This document shows positions 16,974-26,626 of a DNA stretch of 64,000 nt, in pieces; within the stretch, counting starts at the first letter, position 1; the number at the start of each line of letters is the position of its first letter. The notes beneath the pieces were generated by a model. It made no database searches and had not been told where the DNA came from. It saw only the letters and a list, made by a program, of their open reading frames with translations. This stretch comes from Nocardioides sp. 1609 (lineage in GTDB: Bacteria; Actinomycetota; Actinomycetes; Propionibacteriales; Nocardioidaceae), in the NCBI RefSeq assembly GCF_004522105.1, contig NZ_SPUJ01000004.1:655696-719695 (forward strand). Direction: 5' to 3'. Both the position numbers and the translations under genes were made by a program.

Positions 16974-18185
16974 TCAAACCTCCTGCGGGGGAGGACCCGA
17001 CCGAGCAGCGGCGAGGGCGGGACGGGCCACCTCGCGCCGGCCGGCCGCACGCCGACCGCACACGGCGCCGACCGCCGCGACGGCGGCCGAGACCACGAAC
17101 GCCGTCGGCATGCCGCGGTGGTCGGCGATCGCCCCGGCGACGGACGAGCCGACCGCCTGACCGAGGACCAGCGTGACGAACAGGACCGCGGTCGCGGCGG
17201 CGGCGCGCTGGGGTGCGACCTGGCCCGCCCAGACGATCAGCGCCGAGGTGGCCGCGACGAAACCCCAGCCGAAGCCGGCGCACGCGACGAGCGCCACGGG
17301 CAGGACGCCGGCGCCGAGCCCGAGCGCGACGATCGAGGCCGCGGTGCCGGCCAGGGTGATCAGCCAGGCCCGCTGCGGGCCGGCCGCGCCCAGGGCTCGG
17401 GCGGTCAGCACGGTCGCCGTCCCGCCGACACCGAGCGCCATCCACGCCACCGTGGACGCCGTCGCGCCGGCTCCCTCCGCCACGACCTGGGCGCGCCCGT
17501 AGGTCCACACCACGGCCGAGGCGGCGCCGAGCAGCGCGGCCGCGACGGCCGGCGTCCGCAGGGCACGCCAGGGCGCGGGTCCGGCCGACGGGGCCGTCGT
17601 GCGGACGGCGACGTCCGCCGGGCCCGGCCGGTCGAGGAGCAGGACGGCGATGCCGGCCGCCGCGGTGAACAGCGCCCCGACCGCGAGTCCGACGCGCCAC
17701 TCGGGCAGCAGCACCAGGGCCAGGGCGCCCGCGGCGACGAGGCCGGGGCCGGTGCCCGAGTTCACCACCGCCTGGGCACGCGCGACGCGGCCGTGCTCGA
17801 CGGAGCGCTCGACCACCGCCACCAGCCCGGGCGAGGCGAACCCGGCACCGGCCGAGCTCAGGACGGCCGCCGGGACGAAGACCGCGAGGTCCGGCGCCAG
17901 CGCCATCCCCAGCGACCCGACCGCGGCGGTGAGGAGCGCGCCGACCACCAGGGCGCGCGGCCGTCGGGCACCGAGCAGGCCGAGGCCGGCCGCGACGCAG
18001 TAGGCGATCGAGGAGGCGGACGAGATCCGACCGGCGGCCGCCGCGCCGAGCCCGAGCGAGTCCTGGATGTCAGGGAGGAACAGCCCGTAGGCCAGCCGGA
18101 CCAGTCCGTAGGTGCCGGCGATCAGGCAGATCGCGGCGAGGACGAGACCGGTCTCGCGACCACCAAACGATAACGTGCGTTTCAC
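16974..18185 (-). CDS. MFS transporter
   Basis: 403 residues, 12 predicted membrane helices. The N-terminus (RETGLVLAAICLIAGTYGLVRLAYGLFLPDIQ) and GAAAAGRISS match YbfB/CynX-like members of the major facilitator superfamily. Ala-rich helices and the absence of long loops are typical. It is divergent from a TetR gene with only 23 bases between the start codons, so it is the regulator's likely target. Substrate unknown; efflux is plausible. Confidence 0.88.
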   Translation of the reverse strand: MKRTLSFGGRETGLVLAAICLIAGTYGLVRLAYGLFLPDIQDSLGLGAAAAGRISSASSIAYCVAAGLGLLGARRPRALVVGALLTAAVGSLGMALAPDLAVFVPAAVLSSAGAGFASPGLVAVVERSVEHGRVARAQAVVNSGTGPGLVAAGALALVLLPEWRVGLAVGALFTAAAGIAVLLLDRPGPADVAVRTTAPSAGPAPWRALRTPAVAAALLGAASAVVWTYGRAQVVAEGAGATASTVAWMALGVGGTATVLTARALGAAGPQRAWLITLAGTAASIVALGLGAGVLPVALVACAGFGWGFVAATSALIVWAGQVAPQRAAAATAVLFVTLVLGQAVGSSVAGAIADHRGMPTAFVVSAAVAAVGAVCGRRAAGRREVARPALAAARSGPPPQEV

Positions 18186-18201
18186 TTCGTCACCGTAGAC
18201 T
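18165..18201. promoter_or_regulatory. Candidate TetR operator and leaderless tetR promoter
   Basis: AAACG-N8-CGTTT (18165-18182) overlaps the first codons of the MFS gene. Just beyond it, TAGACT (18196-18201) lies seven bases before the TetR ATG, so that gene is probably transcribed without a leader. Shared control of both genes from this 23-base gap is expected. Confidence 0.4.
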
Positions 18202-18208
18202 ATCCCGC

Positions 18209-18778
18209 ATGGCCGTCCGTCAGCGCACCGAGACGAAGCTCCTCGACGCCGCCGACGAGCTCCTCTTCACCCACGGCGTCGCGGCGACCCCGGTCGACGC
18301 GATCCTGGCGCGCGCGGGCGTGTCACCGGCGACGCTGTACCGCGCCTACGGCAGCAAGGACGGGCTCGTCGCCGCGGCCCTGGACCGGCGGCACCGCGCC
18401 TGGCTGGCCGTCTGGGACGACGCCGTGGCGCGCGCCCGCGACGACCGCGGCCGCCTGCTGGCGGTCCTCGACGCCCTCGACGCCTTCCGGGTGCGACCCG
18501 ACGGCGCCCGCTGGTGCGCCTTCCTCGGTACGGCGGCCGAGTACGCCGACCCGGTCCCGGCGTTGGCCGCGGCGCTCCGGCAGGAGACCGACGCCCTGCG
18601 CGACCGGCTCACCGAGCTCGCCGTCCCCGTCGTGGGGGACCGGGCGGCGATGCTCGCCGAGGAGCTGATGCTCGTCGTCACCGGCGAGCTCGGGATGCGG
18701 CTGCGCGGGGGCTCGCCCGCCGGCGTGGCCCGGGCGGTGGCGACCGCGCTGGTCGACCGCCCGCCCGGGACGCCCTGA
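18209..18778 (+). CDS. TetR-family transcriptional regulator
   Basis: 189 residues. The N-terminal helix-turn-helix reads TKLLDAADELLFTHGVAATPVDAILARAGVSPATLYRAYGSKDGL in order, a classic TetR pattern; the C-terminal ligand domain is Ala/Leu-rich. It is divergent from the MFS gene and probably represses it. Its stop lies directly before the end of eda on the other strand. Confidence 0.92.
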   Translation: MAVRQRTETKLLDAADELLFTHGVAATPVDAILARAGVSPATLYRAYGSKDGLVAAALDRRHRAWLAVWDDAVARARDDRGRLLAVLDALDAFRVRPDGARWCAFLGTAAEYADPVPALAAALRQETDALRDRLTELAVPVVGDRAAMLAEELMLVVTGELGMRLRGGSPAGVARAVATALVDRPPGTP

Positions 18779-18779
18779 G

Positions 18780-19424
18780 TCAGCGCAGCGCGGCCGCCTC
18801 GCGAGCGAGCGCCTCGATCGCGGCCCAGTCACCGCGGTCGACGAGGGCGGCGGGGGTGAGCCAGGAGCCGCCGACGCAGCCGACGTTCGGCAGCGCGAGG
18901 TACGACGGCGCGGTGGCGGCCGTGATGCCGCCGGTCGGGCAGAACCGGGCGGCGGGCACCGGCGAGGCGATCGACGCCAGGTAGGCGGCTCCGCCGGAGG
19001 CCTCGGCCGGGAAGAACTTCATCTCGGTGACACCCGTCTCGAGGACCGCGAGCGCCTCGGAGACCGTGCTGGTGCCGGGCAGGAACGGCAGCCCGGTGCC
19101 GGCCATCGCGGCGAGCAGCGTCGGCGTCGCTCCGGGGGAGACGAGGAAGCGGGCGCCGGCGTCGGCGGCCTCCTTCGCCTGGCCCGGCGTGACGATGGTG
19201 CCGGCGCCGACGAGGATCTCGGGCACCTCGGCGGCGATGGCGGCGATCGCGTCGAGCGCGACCGGCGTCCGCAGGGTCAGCTCGATCGCCGGCAGGCCGC
19301 CCGCCACGAGGGCGCGGGCGATCGGGACGGCGTCCTCGACGCGCTGCACGACGACGACCGGCATCACCGGGACGACGTCGAGCACGGAGGTCGGGACGGG
19401 CTGCGACTCAGGCGTGCTGGACAA
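18780..19424 (-). CDS. eda: KDPG aldolase (2-dehydro-3-deoxy-phosphogluconate aldolase)
   Basis: About 214 residues. The Schiff-base lysine is in [13 protein letters not shown], and the general base Glu in [15 protein letters not shown] and CPTGGI bind phosphate. It splits KDPG into pyruvate and glyceraldehyde-3-phosphate, the last Entner-Doudoroff step. The best start is TTG at 19424, preceded by GAGGTG four bases away; this overlaps the edd stop by 17 bases. GTG 19385 is an alternative. Longer frames have a Pro/Thr-rich N-terminus that only shadows edd. Confidence 0.94.
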   Translation of the reverse strand: MSSTPESQPVPTSVLDVVPVMPVVVVQRVEDAVPIARALVAGGLPAIELTLRTPVALDAIAAIAAEVPEILVGAGTIVTPGQAKEAADAGARFLVSPGATPTLLAAMAGTGLPFLPGTSTVSEALAVLETGVTEMKFFPAEASGGAAYLASIASPVPAARFCPTGGITAATAPSYLALPNVGCVGGSWLTPAALVDRGDWAAIEALAREAAALR

Positions 19425-21306
19425 CGGGCACCTCGGCGGGGTCGGTGGAGGGGGCGTGGTGGAGGGGGAAGACGCTGGCGCCGGCGTCGGCCGGGCCGAC
19501 GGTGGCACGGAACGCGGCGAACAGCTCGCGGCCGGTGCCGGACGCGTCGGCGTCCGTCGCCGGGCGGAGCGCCGGCTCGCGGTGCCGCAGGTCGACGCCG
19601 ACCAGGTCGAGGACGCCGGCCTCCGCGTCGACGGTGATCACGTCGCCGTCGCGGACCCGCGACAGCGGGCCGCCGAGGGCCGCCTCCGGCGTCACGTGGA
19701 TCGCGGCCGGCACCTTGCCGGACGCCCCCGACATCCGGCCGTCGGTGACGATCGCGACGCGCTGCCCGCGGTCCTGCAGGACGCCGAGCGCGGGCGTGAG
19801 CTTGTGCAGCTCGGGCATCCCGTTGGCCGCGGGGCCCTGGTAGCGGATGACGGCGACGAGGTCGCGGCCGTCGAGCCGGCCCTCACCGAAGGCGACGAGG
19901 AAGTCGTCCTGGTCGTCGAAGACCAGGGCCGGTGCGGTGACCAGGCGGTGCTCGGGCTTGACGGCCGAGGTCTTGACGACCGCGGTGCCGAGCGGTCCGC
20001 GCAGGACCTTGAGACCGCCGTCCGGGCCGAACGGCGCGCTCGCCGGCCGGAGCACGTCGAGGTCGAGGCTCTGCTCGGGCCCCTCGCGCCAGGTCAGGAC
20101 GTCGCCGTCCAGCACCGGCTCCTGCGTGTAACGGTGCAGGCCGCGGCCCATCACGGTGAGCACGTCGTCGTGCACCAGGCCGGCCTCGAGCAGGGTGCGG
20201 ACGAGGAAGCCGATGCCACCGGCGGCGTGGAAGTGGTTCACGTCGGCGGAGCCGTTGGGGTAGATCCGGCACAGCGACGGCACGACCGCCGACAGGTCGG
20301 AGAGGTCGTCCCAGGTGACCTGGACGCCGGCGGCACGGGCCATGGCGACCAGGTGCATCGTGTGGTTGGTCGAGCCGCCGCTCGCGAGGAGCGCGACGCA
20401 GGCGTTGACGACGGCCTTCTCGTCGACGACCTCGCCCACCGGGATCGCCTCGCCGCCGCGCTGGGCCGCACCCTGGTGGGTGATGGCGACGGCCCGCTCG
20501 GCGGCCGCGCGGGTCAGCGCCTCGCGCAGCGGGGTGCCGGGGTTCACGAACGACGAGCCGGGCAGGTGCAGGCCCAGCACCTCCATGAGCAGCTGGTTGG
20601 AGTTCGCCGTGCCGTAGAACGTGCAGGTGCCCCGGGAGTGGTAGGAGGCCGCCTCGGCCTCGAGCAGCTCCTCGCGGCCGACCTTGCCCTCGGCGTGCAG
20701 CTGGCGCACGCGCGCCTTCTCGCCGTTGGGGAGGCCGGAGGCCATCGGCCCGGCCGGCACGAAGACCGTCGGGAGGTGACCGAACGCCAGCGCGCCGATC
20801 AGCAGGCCGGGCACGATCTTGTCGCACACGCCGAGCATCAGGGTGCCGTCGAACATGTCGTGCGACAGCGCGATCGCCGCCGACATCGCGATCACGTCGC
20901 GGCTGAAGAGGGAGAGCTGCATGCCGGCGCGGCCCTGGGTGATGCCGTCGCACATGGCCGGGACGCCGCCCGCGACCTGCGCGAGGCCGCCGGCCCGGAT
21001 CGCCGCCCGCTTGAGGACCGGCGGGTAGTCGACGTAGGGCTGGTGCGCGGAGAGCATGTCGTTGTAGCTCGTCACGATCGCCAGGTTGGGCTTGACCCGG
21101 CCACGCAGCGCGACCTTCTCCGACGGCTCGGACGCGGCGAAGCCGTGCGCGAGGTTGGCGCAGCCGAGCTGGCCGCGGGCCGGGCCGGTCGAGGCGGCGG
21201 CCCGGACCTGCGCGAGGTACGCCGCGCGGGTGCCGGCACTGCGCTCGACGAGGCGCGCGGTGACGTCGGCGACGACGGGGTGCATCTGCTGGGCGGTGTG
21301 GCTCAT
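19408..21306 (-). CDS. edd: 6-phosphogluconate dehydratase
   Basis: 632 residues, IlvD/Edd family with an iron-sulphur cluster. Cys in [21 protein letters not shown] and [14 protein letters not shown] are the likely cluster ligands and motifs. [15 protein letters not shown] near the N-terminus and [16 protein letters not shown] near the C-terminus mark Edd rather than IlvD. It converts 6-phosphogluconate to KDPG. The ATG overlaps the zwf stop (ATGA) and its 3' end overlaps the eda start, so the three enzymes form one tightly coupled operon. Confidence 0.96.
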   Translation of the reverse strand: MSHTAQQMHPVVADVTARLVERSAGTRAAYLAQVRAAASTGPARGQLGCANLAHGFAASEPSEKVALRGRVKPNLAIVTSYNDMLSAHQPYVDYPPVLKRAAIRAGGLAQVAGGVPAMCDGITQGRAGMQLSLFSRDVIAMSAAIALSHDMFDGTLMLGVCDKIVPGLLIGALAFGHLPTVFVPAGPMASGLPNGEKARVRQLHAEGKVGREELLEAEAASYHSRGTCTFYGTANSNQLLMEVLGLHLPGSSFVNPGTPLREALTRAAAERAVAITHQGAAQRGGEAIPVGEVVDEKAVVNACVALLASGGSTNHTMHLVAMARAAGVQVTWDDLSDLSAVVPSLCRIYPNGSADVNHFHAAGGIGFLVRTLLEAGLVHDDVLTVMGRGLHRYTQEPVLDGDVLTWREGPEQSLDLDVLRPASAPFGPDGGLKVLRGPLGTAVVKTSAVKPEHRLVTAPALVFDDQDDFLVAFGEGRLDGRDLVAVIRYQGPAANGMPELHKLTPALGVLQDRGQRVAIVTDGRMSGASGKVPAAIHVTPEAALGGPLSRVRDGDVITVDAEAGVLDLVGVDLRHREPALRPATDADASGTGRELFAAFRATVGPADAGASVFPLHHAPSTDPAEVPVVQHA

Positions 21307-22793
21307 TCCGGAAGCTCCTGCCAGGTCCGGCCGTCCCGCTCGAGGAGCGTGGTGGCGGCGATCGGCCCGCTGGTGCCGGCCGGGTAGCGCTTGGGGCGGT
21401 CGGCGGTGACCGCCCAGCGCTGGAGGATCGGCTCGACCCAGGTCCAGGCGGCCTCGACCTCGTCGCGGCGCATGAACAGGGTCGGGTTGCCGCGGACGAC
21501 GTCCATCAGCAGGCGCTCGTAGGCGTCGGGCATCCGGGCGTCGAAGGCGGTGGCGTAGCTCAGGTCGAGCGACACCGGCCGCAGCCGGATGCCGCCCGGG
21601 CCGGGCTCCTTGGCCGTCATGTGCAGCTGCATGCCCTCGTCGGGCTGCACCTGGATGTGCAGCCGGTTGGCGGTCTGCACGCCCTCGTGGTGCGGGAACA
21701 TCGAGTGCGGCGGCTCCTTGAAGACCACCACGATCTCCGAGAGCTTGCGGTCGAGCCGCTTGCCGGTGCGCAGGTAGAACGGGACGCCGGCCCAGCGCCA
21801 GTTCTGCACCTCGGTGCGGATGGCGACGAAGGTCTCCGCCGCGCTGCCCGGGCGGCCGAGGTCCTCGGTGTACGACGGCACCGCGACGCCGTCGACGAGA
21901 CCCTGCCCGTAGCGGCCGCGCACGGTGTCGCGGTCGACGTCGGCGGGCGTCATCGGCTTGAGCGCTTGGAGCACCTTGAGCTTCTCGTCGCGGACGGTCT
22001 CGCGACCGACGTACGTCGGCGGCTCCATCGCGACCAGGCAGAGCAGCTGGAGCAGGTGGTTCTGCACCATGTCGCGCAGGGCGCCGGACGTGTCGTAGTA
22101 GTCGCCGCGCTCACCGACGCCGAGCGTCTCGGCGACGGTGATCTGCACGTGGTCGACCCAGTGGGAGTTCCAGAGCGGCTCGAGGAAGGTGTTGGCGAAG
22201 CGGGTGACGAGGAGGTTCTGCACGCTCTCCTTGCCGAGGTAGTGGTCGATGCGGAAGATCTGCGCCTCGTCGAAGACCTCGCCGACCGCGTCGTTGATGG
22301 CCCGGGCCGAGGCGATGTCGCGGCCGATGGGCTTCTCGAGCACGACGCGGGCGGTCGGGTCGACGACGCCGATCTCGTCGAGGCGGTGGCAGATCGGGCC
22401 GAAGAGGGCCGGGGCGACGGCGAGGTAGAACACGCGGACGGCGTCGGGGTCGCCGACCTTGAGGTGGGCGTGGAGCAGGTGCCAGCCCTCGGGGTCGGCG
22501 CCGTCGAGGGTCAGGTGGCTGATCCGGTCGAGGAGGCGGGTGGCGACGACGACGTCGAGGTCGGCGCCGATGTGCTCGCGCAGCGCCTGGGCGACCTCGG
22601 CGCGGTAGCCGTCGTCGTCGAGCTCGGAGCGGGAGACGCCGATGATCCGGGAGCTGGGCTGCAGCTGGTTCTCGGCCTCGCGGCGGTAGAGGGCGGGCAC
22701 GAGCTTGCGCAGCGCCAGGTCACCGGTGGCGCCGATGACGGTGAAGTCGCAGGCCGGCATCGCGTCGGGGAGTCCGAAGGCGGGTTGGGTCAC
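21303..22793 (-). CDS. zwf: Glucose-6-phosphate 1-dehydrogenase
   Basis: 496 residues. The nucleotide-binding [16 protein letters not shown] (usually GxxGDLA) and the active-site signature RIDHYLGKE are present. It oxidises glucose-6-phosphate to 6-phosphogluconolactone, feeding the Entner-Doudoroff pair downstream. The GTG at 22793 lies six bases after TACCGT (22805-22800 on the minus strand), so the mRNA is probably leaderless. ATG 22760 is a second possible start. No 6-phosphogluconolactonase or 6-phosphogluconate dehydrogenase is seen beside it. Confidence 0.95.
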   Translation of the reverse strand: MTQPAFGLPDAMPACDFTVIGATGDLALRKLVPALYRREAENQLQPSSRIIGVSRSELDDDGYRAEVAQALREHIGADLDVVVATRLLDRISHLTLDGADPEGWHLLHAHLKVGDPDAVRVFYLAVAPALFGPICHRLDEIGVVDPTARVVLEKPIGRDIASARAINDAVGEVFDEAQIFRIDHYLGKESVQNLLVTRFANTFLEPLWNSHWVDHVQITVAETLGVGERGDYYDTSGALRDMVQNHLLQLLCLVAMEPPTYVGRETVRDEKLKVLQALKPMTPADVDRDTVRGRYGQGLVDGVAVPSYTEDLGRPGSAAETFVAIRTEVQNWRWAGVPFYLRTGKRLDRKLSEIVVVFKEPPHSMFPHHEGVQTANRLHIQVQPDEGMQLHMTAKEPGPGGIRLRPVSLDLSYATAFDARMPDAYERLLMDVVRGNPTLFMRRDEVEAAWTWVEPILQRWAVTADRPKRYPAGTSGPIAATTLLERDGRTWQELPE

Positions 22794-22883
22794 TCGTCCA
22801 CGGTAGGTCCGATGTCTGCACTCCGCAAACGAACTTAGGTTCTCTTAAGACAAAAGTCAGGAAGCGTTGCCTAGGATGAAGGC
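22794..22883. promoter_or_regulatory. Divergent control region of zwf operon and ROK regulator
   Basis: 90 bases. Minus-strand TACCGT (22805-22800) lies six bases before zwf; plus-strand TAGGAT (22872-22877) lies six bases before the ROK GTG. Between them is an AT-rich stretch with the imperfect dyad CTTAGGTTCTCTTAAG and GACAAAAGTC, a candidate operator for the ROK protein. It is one of the few AT-rich patches in this half of the window. Confidence 0.5.
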
Positions 22884-24068
22884 GTGACTACCGCCGGTGA
22901 CATGCTCCAGCTGGTCCGCCAGGGGCGGGCGAGCAGCCGCTCCGACCTCGTCCGGCTCACCGGGCTCTCGCGCACGGCCGTGACCGCGCGGCTCGCGGCG
23001 CTCGAGGACCTGGGACTGGTCCTGGCCGGGGACGAGCTCGCCTCGACCGGCGGCCGCCCCGCGGGAGGGATCGGTCTCGACGCCCGCGCCGGCGTCGTCC
23101 TGGCCGCCGCGATCGGCCGTTCGCGCTCCCAGCTCGCGCTCTTCGACCTCGCCGGCCACGAGCTGCGCTCGTCCTCGGTCGAGCACGAGGTCGGGGCGCC
23201 GCCGGACGTCGTCATGCCCGACGTCGCCACCCAGCTGACCGACCTCCTCGCCGACCTCCCGGGCGGGCGTTCCGGGCGGCCGCAGGTGCTCGGCACCGGC
23301 ATCAGCCTGCCCGGCACCGTCGACCCGGTGCTCGGTGTCAGCATCGACTCGCCGGCGATGACCGGCTGGGACCGCGTCGACCTCGGGGCGTTCCTCGCGG
23401 GCGTCGAGCCCGGCCCGACGTTCGTGGCGAACGACGCCGACGTGCTGGCCCGCTCCGAGCGGCTCGGGCACGCCGCGACCTATCGCGACCTCCTCGTCGT
23501 CAAGGCCTCGACCGGCCTCGGGCTGGGCATCCTCTCCGAGGGCCGGGTGGTGCCGGGCCACCTCGGCGCCGCCGGCGAGATCGGCCACACGAAGGTGCAC
23601 GCCGCCGAGGGCCGGCCGTGCCGGTGCGGCGACGTCGGGTGCCTCGAGACGATCGCGGGCGGCTGGGCGCTGGTCGCCGAGCTGCAGGCGCAGGGGCACC
23701 GGATCGGGCACGTGCGCGACGTCGTCGCCCGGGCCGTCGGGGGCGACGCCGAGGCCAAGCACCACCTCCGTGAGGCCGGTCGCAGCCTCGGCGAGGTGCT
23801 GGCGGTCGCCATCAACCTGCTGAACCCGCACGCCGTGGTCATCGGCGGCGACATGGCCGCCGCCTTCGAGGTGTACGCCGCCGGCGTCCGGGAGAGCGTC
23901 TACGCCCGCGCCTCGGCGCTGGCCACCCGCGACCTGCAGTTCCTGTCGTCGACGTTCGGGGACCGGGCCGGGCTCGTCGGCTGCGCGGCCATGGTGCTCG
24001 ACCAGGTGCTCAGCCCGGCCGCCGTCGACAGCCGGATCCTCGAGCGCGAGGCCACCGCCTCCCGGTGA
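22884..24068 (+). CDS. ROK-family transcriptional regulator
   Basis: 394 residues. An N-terminal winged helix (SRSDLVRLTGLSRTAVTARLAALEDLGLV) is fused to a ROK sugar-kinase-like domain with the zinc motif CRCGDVGCLE. The ATP-binding glycines of true kinases are partly kept (KASTGLGLGIL). It probably senses a sugar or sugar phosphate and regulates the divergent zwf-edd-eda operon. The GTG at 22884 fits a leaderless transcript. Confidence 0.92.
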   Translation: MTTAGDMLQLVRQGRASSRSDLVRLTGLSRTAVTARLAALEDLGLVLAGDELASTGGRPAGGIGLDARAGVVLAAAIGRSRSQLALFDLAGHELRSSSVEHEVGAPPDVVMPDVATQLTDLLADLPGGRSGRPQVLGTGISLPGTVDPVLGVSIDSPAMTGWDRVDLGAFLAGVEPGPTFVANDADVLARSERLGHAATYRDLLVVKASTGLGLGILSEGRVVPGHLGAAGEIGHTKVHAAEGRPCRCGDVGCLETIAGGWALVAELQAQGHRIGHVRDVVARAVGGDAEAKHHLREAGRSLGEVLAVAINLLNPHAVVIGGDMAAAFEVYAAGVRESVYARASALATRDLQFLSSTFGDRAGLVGCAAMVLDQVLSPAAVDSRILEREATASR

Positions 24069-24117
24069 CGGTGCCCCGCGGTGGACGCCGGGCCACGGGC
24101 GTGCTCTGCTGGGCCGC

Positions 24118-25503
24118 GTGACGAGGCGGCTGGAGGTCGACTACCTCGTCGTCGGTGCCGGGGCGACGGGCATGGCGTTCACCGACGCCCTGATCGACCA
24201 CGCCGACGTCCGGGTCGCGATCCTCGACCGGCGGGCCGGGGTCGGTGGGCACTGGCGGGCGGCGTACCCCTTCGTTCGCCTGCACCAGGCCTCGACGTTC
24301 TACGGCGTCGCCTCGACGGTGCTCGGCGGCGCAGTCCAGCAGGAGGGGCCGGAGGCCGGGCTGCACGAGCGCGCCGGCCGCGACGCGATCTGCGCCTACT
24401 ACGACCGGGTGCTGGCGGAGCGCCTGCTCGCCTCGGGCCGGGTGGAGCTCTTCAGCGGCTGCGAGTACCGCGGTGACCGGACCTTCACCTCGCTCGAGAC
24501 CGGGGACCGGTTCGAGGTGCCGCCGCGCTGCCGCGTCGTCGACGCGCGCTACCTCGCGCCCGACATCCCCGCCGAGTCGCCGCGCCGGTTCGCCGTGGGC
24601 GACGACGTCCGCGTGGTCCCGGTCAACGACCTCGTCCCCGCCTCGGAGGCCGAGCCGCCGAGCCAGTACGTCGTCGTGGGGTCGGGCAAGACGGCCACCG
24701 ACGCCTGCATCCGGCTCCTGGCCGCCGGGACCGATCCCGACCGGATCTGCTGGGTCCGTCCCCGCGACCCCTGGATGCTCAACCGGGCCGTGGTCCAGCC
24801 CGATCCCACCGTCTACCTCGCGATGGTCGCCGACCTCCTGCGGGCGGCGGGGGAGGCGACGTCCCTCCCCGGGCTGTTCCACGCCCTCGAGGACGCCGGC
24901 ATCATGCTGCGCCTCGACCCGTCGGTCGAGCCGACCATGGCCAAGGCGCCGACCCTCGGCCTCTGGGAGCTGGAGCAGCTCCGGACCGTCGAGCACGTCG
25001 TCCGGCTCGGGCACCTCGACGCCGTCGGCCGCGGCCGGCTGGACCTGCGCGGGGGCACGGTCGCGGTCCGCCCGGACGCCCTGGTCGTCGACTGCGCCGC
25101 CGACGGCCTCAAGCGGCCGCCGCGGGTGCCCGTCTGGGGTCCCGGGACGATCACGCCGCAACCGGTCCGCGCCGGCTTCCCGTGCTTCGGGGCCGCGCTG
25201 GTCGGCTACGTGGAGGCGACCCGTGGCGACGACGGCGAGAAGAACCGGCTGTGCCCGCCGACGTCGTACGGCGACTCGCTCACCGACTGGGCCCAGATGA
25301 ACGTCCTCGGGATGCGGAGCGCCGCGTCGTTCGGCGCCGAGCCGGACATCCGGACCTGGGCCGACTCGGTCGCGCTCAACCCGGCCCGCGTGCCACCGGA
25401 GCTGGCCGGGTCCGCCGAGGTCGCGGCCGTGCAGGAGCGGATCGAGGCCCACGCGCCGCGCGGTCTGGCACGCCTGGCCGCGCTGGCCGGCCTCACTCCC
25501 TGA
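24118..25503 (+). CDS. FAD/NAD(P)-binding oxidoreductase of unknown substrate
   Basis: 461 residues. The FAD Rossmann motif is YLVVGAGATGMAFTDALID at residues 8-26, then GGHWRAAYPFVRLHQASTFYGV, which resembles flavin-containing monooxygenases. A second nucleotide-binding motif, VVVGSGKTATDACIRLL, lies mid-protein. The family is widespread in actinobacteria without a known reaction. The start is GTG 24118, with no clear ribosome site. The 3' end overlaps a small opposite-strand gene by 11 bases. Confidence 0.82.
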   Translation: MTRRLEVDYLVVGAGATGMAFTDALIDHADVRVAILDRRAGVGGHWRAAYPFVRLHQASTFYGVASTVLGGAVQQEGPEAGLHERAGRDAICAYYDRVLAERLLASGRVELFSGCEYRGDRTFTSLETGDRFEVPPRCRVVDARYLAPDIPAESPRRFAVGDDVRVVPVNDLVPASEAEPPSQYVVVGSGKTATDACIRLLAAGTDPDRICWVRPRDPWMLNRAVVQPDPTVYLAMVADLLRAAGEATSLPGLFHALEDAGIMLRLDPSVEPTMAKAPTLGLWELEQLRTVEHVVRLGHLDAVGRGRLDLRGGTVAVRPDALVVDCAADGLKRPPRVPVWGPGTITPQPVRAGFPCFGAALVGYVEATRGDDGEKNRLCPPTSYGDSLTDWAQMNVLGMRSAASFGAEPDIRTWADSVALNPARVPPELAGSAEVAAVQERIEAHAPRGLARLAALAGLTP

Positions 25504-25786
25504 ACAGCTCGGCCTCGGCCTCGGCGGAGGAGATCTCGACACGGAGGTTCCACACGATGTCGTGACCGACCCCGAGCCGGGTCAGCGTCACCTGGACCTG
25601 CGGCAACAACCAGACCTGCCGGCGCAGCGCCTCGGCCTGCGCCCGGCGCCGCACCCGCAGCCAGATCACCGGAGCGCCCTGCCGGTCGGGCAGCCAGTGC
25701 GCCTCCTCCACGCCCCACGGGCCCAGCGACGCGACGATCGGCACCAGCGCGGCGTCGACCGCGCTGCGCCACGCCTCGTCGGCCAT
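25493..25786 (-). CDS. Conserved-looking small protein, function unknown
   Basis: 97 residues from an ATG at 25786. Alternating hydrophobic strands (GAPVIWLRVRRRAQAEALRR, VQVTLTRLGVGHDIVWNLRVEI) suggest a small alpha/beta fold. No motif identifies it. It overlaps the preceding oxidoreductase gene tail to tail by 11 bases. The codon pattern is normal for the genome. Confidence 0.7.
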   Translation of the reverse strand: MADEAWRSAVDAALVPIVASLGPWGVEEAHWLPDRQGAPVIWLRVRRRAQAEALRRQVWLLPQVQVTLTRLGVGHDIVWNLRVEISSAEAEAELFRE

Positions 25787-26009
25787 GGTCCCGAGGCTAG
25801 CGGGGCGGGCGGCACCCCGGCTCGCCCGACGGGCCGTGCCGTGACGGCCCGGTCGCGGGGAGACCCGTCCGGCCGCGGCAAGGACGGTCAAGGACGGGCA
25901 CGGCGCGTGCCTGGATCTGACGAAGATGACAGCGACGTCAGGCTCGTTTACGGTCGAGCCAGGGCTCGGCGACGCCGATTCTCCCCGTGTCGAGACGACG
26001 CCGGGCCCA

Positions 26010-26060
26010 GGGACTCGCGTTCGGACCTGCCCGTGGGGGGAATGTCCGAGCGTGAGTTCC
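26010..26060 (+). repeat. Stem-loop H1 (17-bp stem, G-run loop)
   Basis: Arms 26010-26026 and 26044-26060 pair over 17 positions, three of them G-T wobbles. The 17-base loop ends CCCGTGGGGGGAAT. The wobbles suggest that the pairing matters in one strand's RNA or single-stranded DNA. Confidence 0.8.
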
Positions 26061-26104
26061 GCATGCTTCCAGCAGGTCCGGGTACGGCGGTGGTGACAGT
26101 GAGT

Positions 26105-26153
26105 GCCGGCGCCCCCGCGCCTGCGATCCCCCCACGCGGGCGGGGGCGCCGGC
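26105..26153 (-). repeat. Stem-loop H2 (C-run loop, complementary to H1 loop)
   Basis: Arms 26105-26121 and 26137-26153 pair at 15 of 17 positions (GCCGGCGCCCCCGC outermost). The loop reads TGCGATCCCCCCACG; its TCCCCCCAC is the exact complement of GTGGGGGGA in the H1 loop 65 bases upstream. The stem sequence is unrelated to H1. Confidence 0.75.
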
Positions 26154-26381
26154 GCCGCTGCGGGGAACACGCGAGCAACGCTGCGTGGCCGGGCCCCCAA
26201 CGGTGCCGGACGCCCCGTTTCGTGTCCGGTGCGGGCCGGCGCGTATCCCGCCGGGCGCGGGCAACTGCAGGCACCGACGTGCCTCGTCGTGACGGATGCG
26301 GAGTCCGCGGCCCCGGCGCCCTAGCGTTCTCCCAGGACCCGCGTCGCCGATGCCCCCATGTCGAGGCGACGCTGCGGTCCA

Positions 26382-26432
26382 GGAGCTCGCGTTCGGCCGT
26401 ACCCGTGGGGGGAATGGCCGAACGCGAGTTCC
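26382..26432 (+). repeat. Stem-loop H3 (17-bp stem, G-run loop)
   Basis: Arms 26382-26398 and 26416-26432 pair over 17 positions with a single wobble. The loop of 17 bases ends ACCCGTGGGGGGAAT, identical to H1 over its last 14 bases. Where the stems of H1 and H3 differ (for example GGAC/GTCC versus GGCC/GGCC), both partners differ together, which is compensatory change. Confidence 0.82.
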
Positions 26433-26486
26433 GCATGTCCCGCCCCGACCTGGGTACGTCGAGGCCCGTCCCGGCCCGCCCGGAGC

Positions 26487-26551
26487 GGGACCGCGACCGA
26501 CGCCCCGCGCTTGGGATCCCCCCACTCGAGCGCGGGGCGCTCGGTGGTCCC
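26487..26551 (-). repeat. Stem-loop H4 (C-run loop)
   Basis: Left side 26487-26512 and right side 26528-26551 pair in three blocks (GGGACC/GGTCCC, ACCGA/TCGGT, CGCCCCGCGCTT/GAGCGCGGGGCG) with a small bulge between them. The 15-base loop is GGGATCCCCCCACTC, whose TCCCCCCAC is complementary to the H3 loop. Confidence 0.75.
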
Positions 26552-26626
26552 GCCCGAGGCCCGGCACGGAGCTCCCGGGTGCTGCCGGCGGCCGGGCGGG
26601 CGAACGTCGCGCGCCGACGTCGTGGA

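Larger units (their letters stand above)
25787..26626. other. Gene-free 840-bp stretch with four large stem-loops
   Basis: No frame here reads like protein. It contains two related units (about 25960-26153 and 26335-26551), each with a roughly 50-base leader of similar sequence and then two stem-loops of opposite loop orientation, listed separately as H1/H2 and H3/H4. The leaders and the segments between the hairpins also align by eye (for example GTGTCGAGACGACG versus ATGTCGAGGCGACG), so the whole unit was duplicated. Confidence 0.75.

Noticed and set aside
26105..26551. Stem-loops as integron attC sites
   Set aside because: No integron integrase, no R/L box pairs (GTTRRRY) and no cassette genes between them; the conserved part is the loop, not the stem base.
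26010..26551. Stem-loops as a CRISPR array
   Set aside because: Spacing is irregular, units are not direct repeats with unique spacers of one length, and no cas gene is present.
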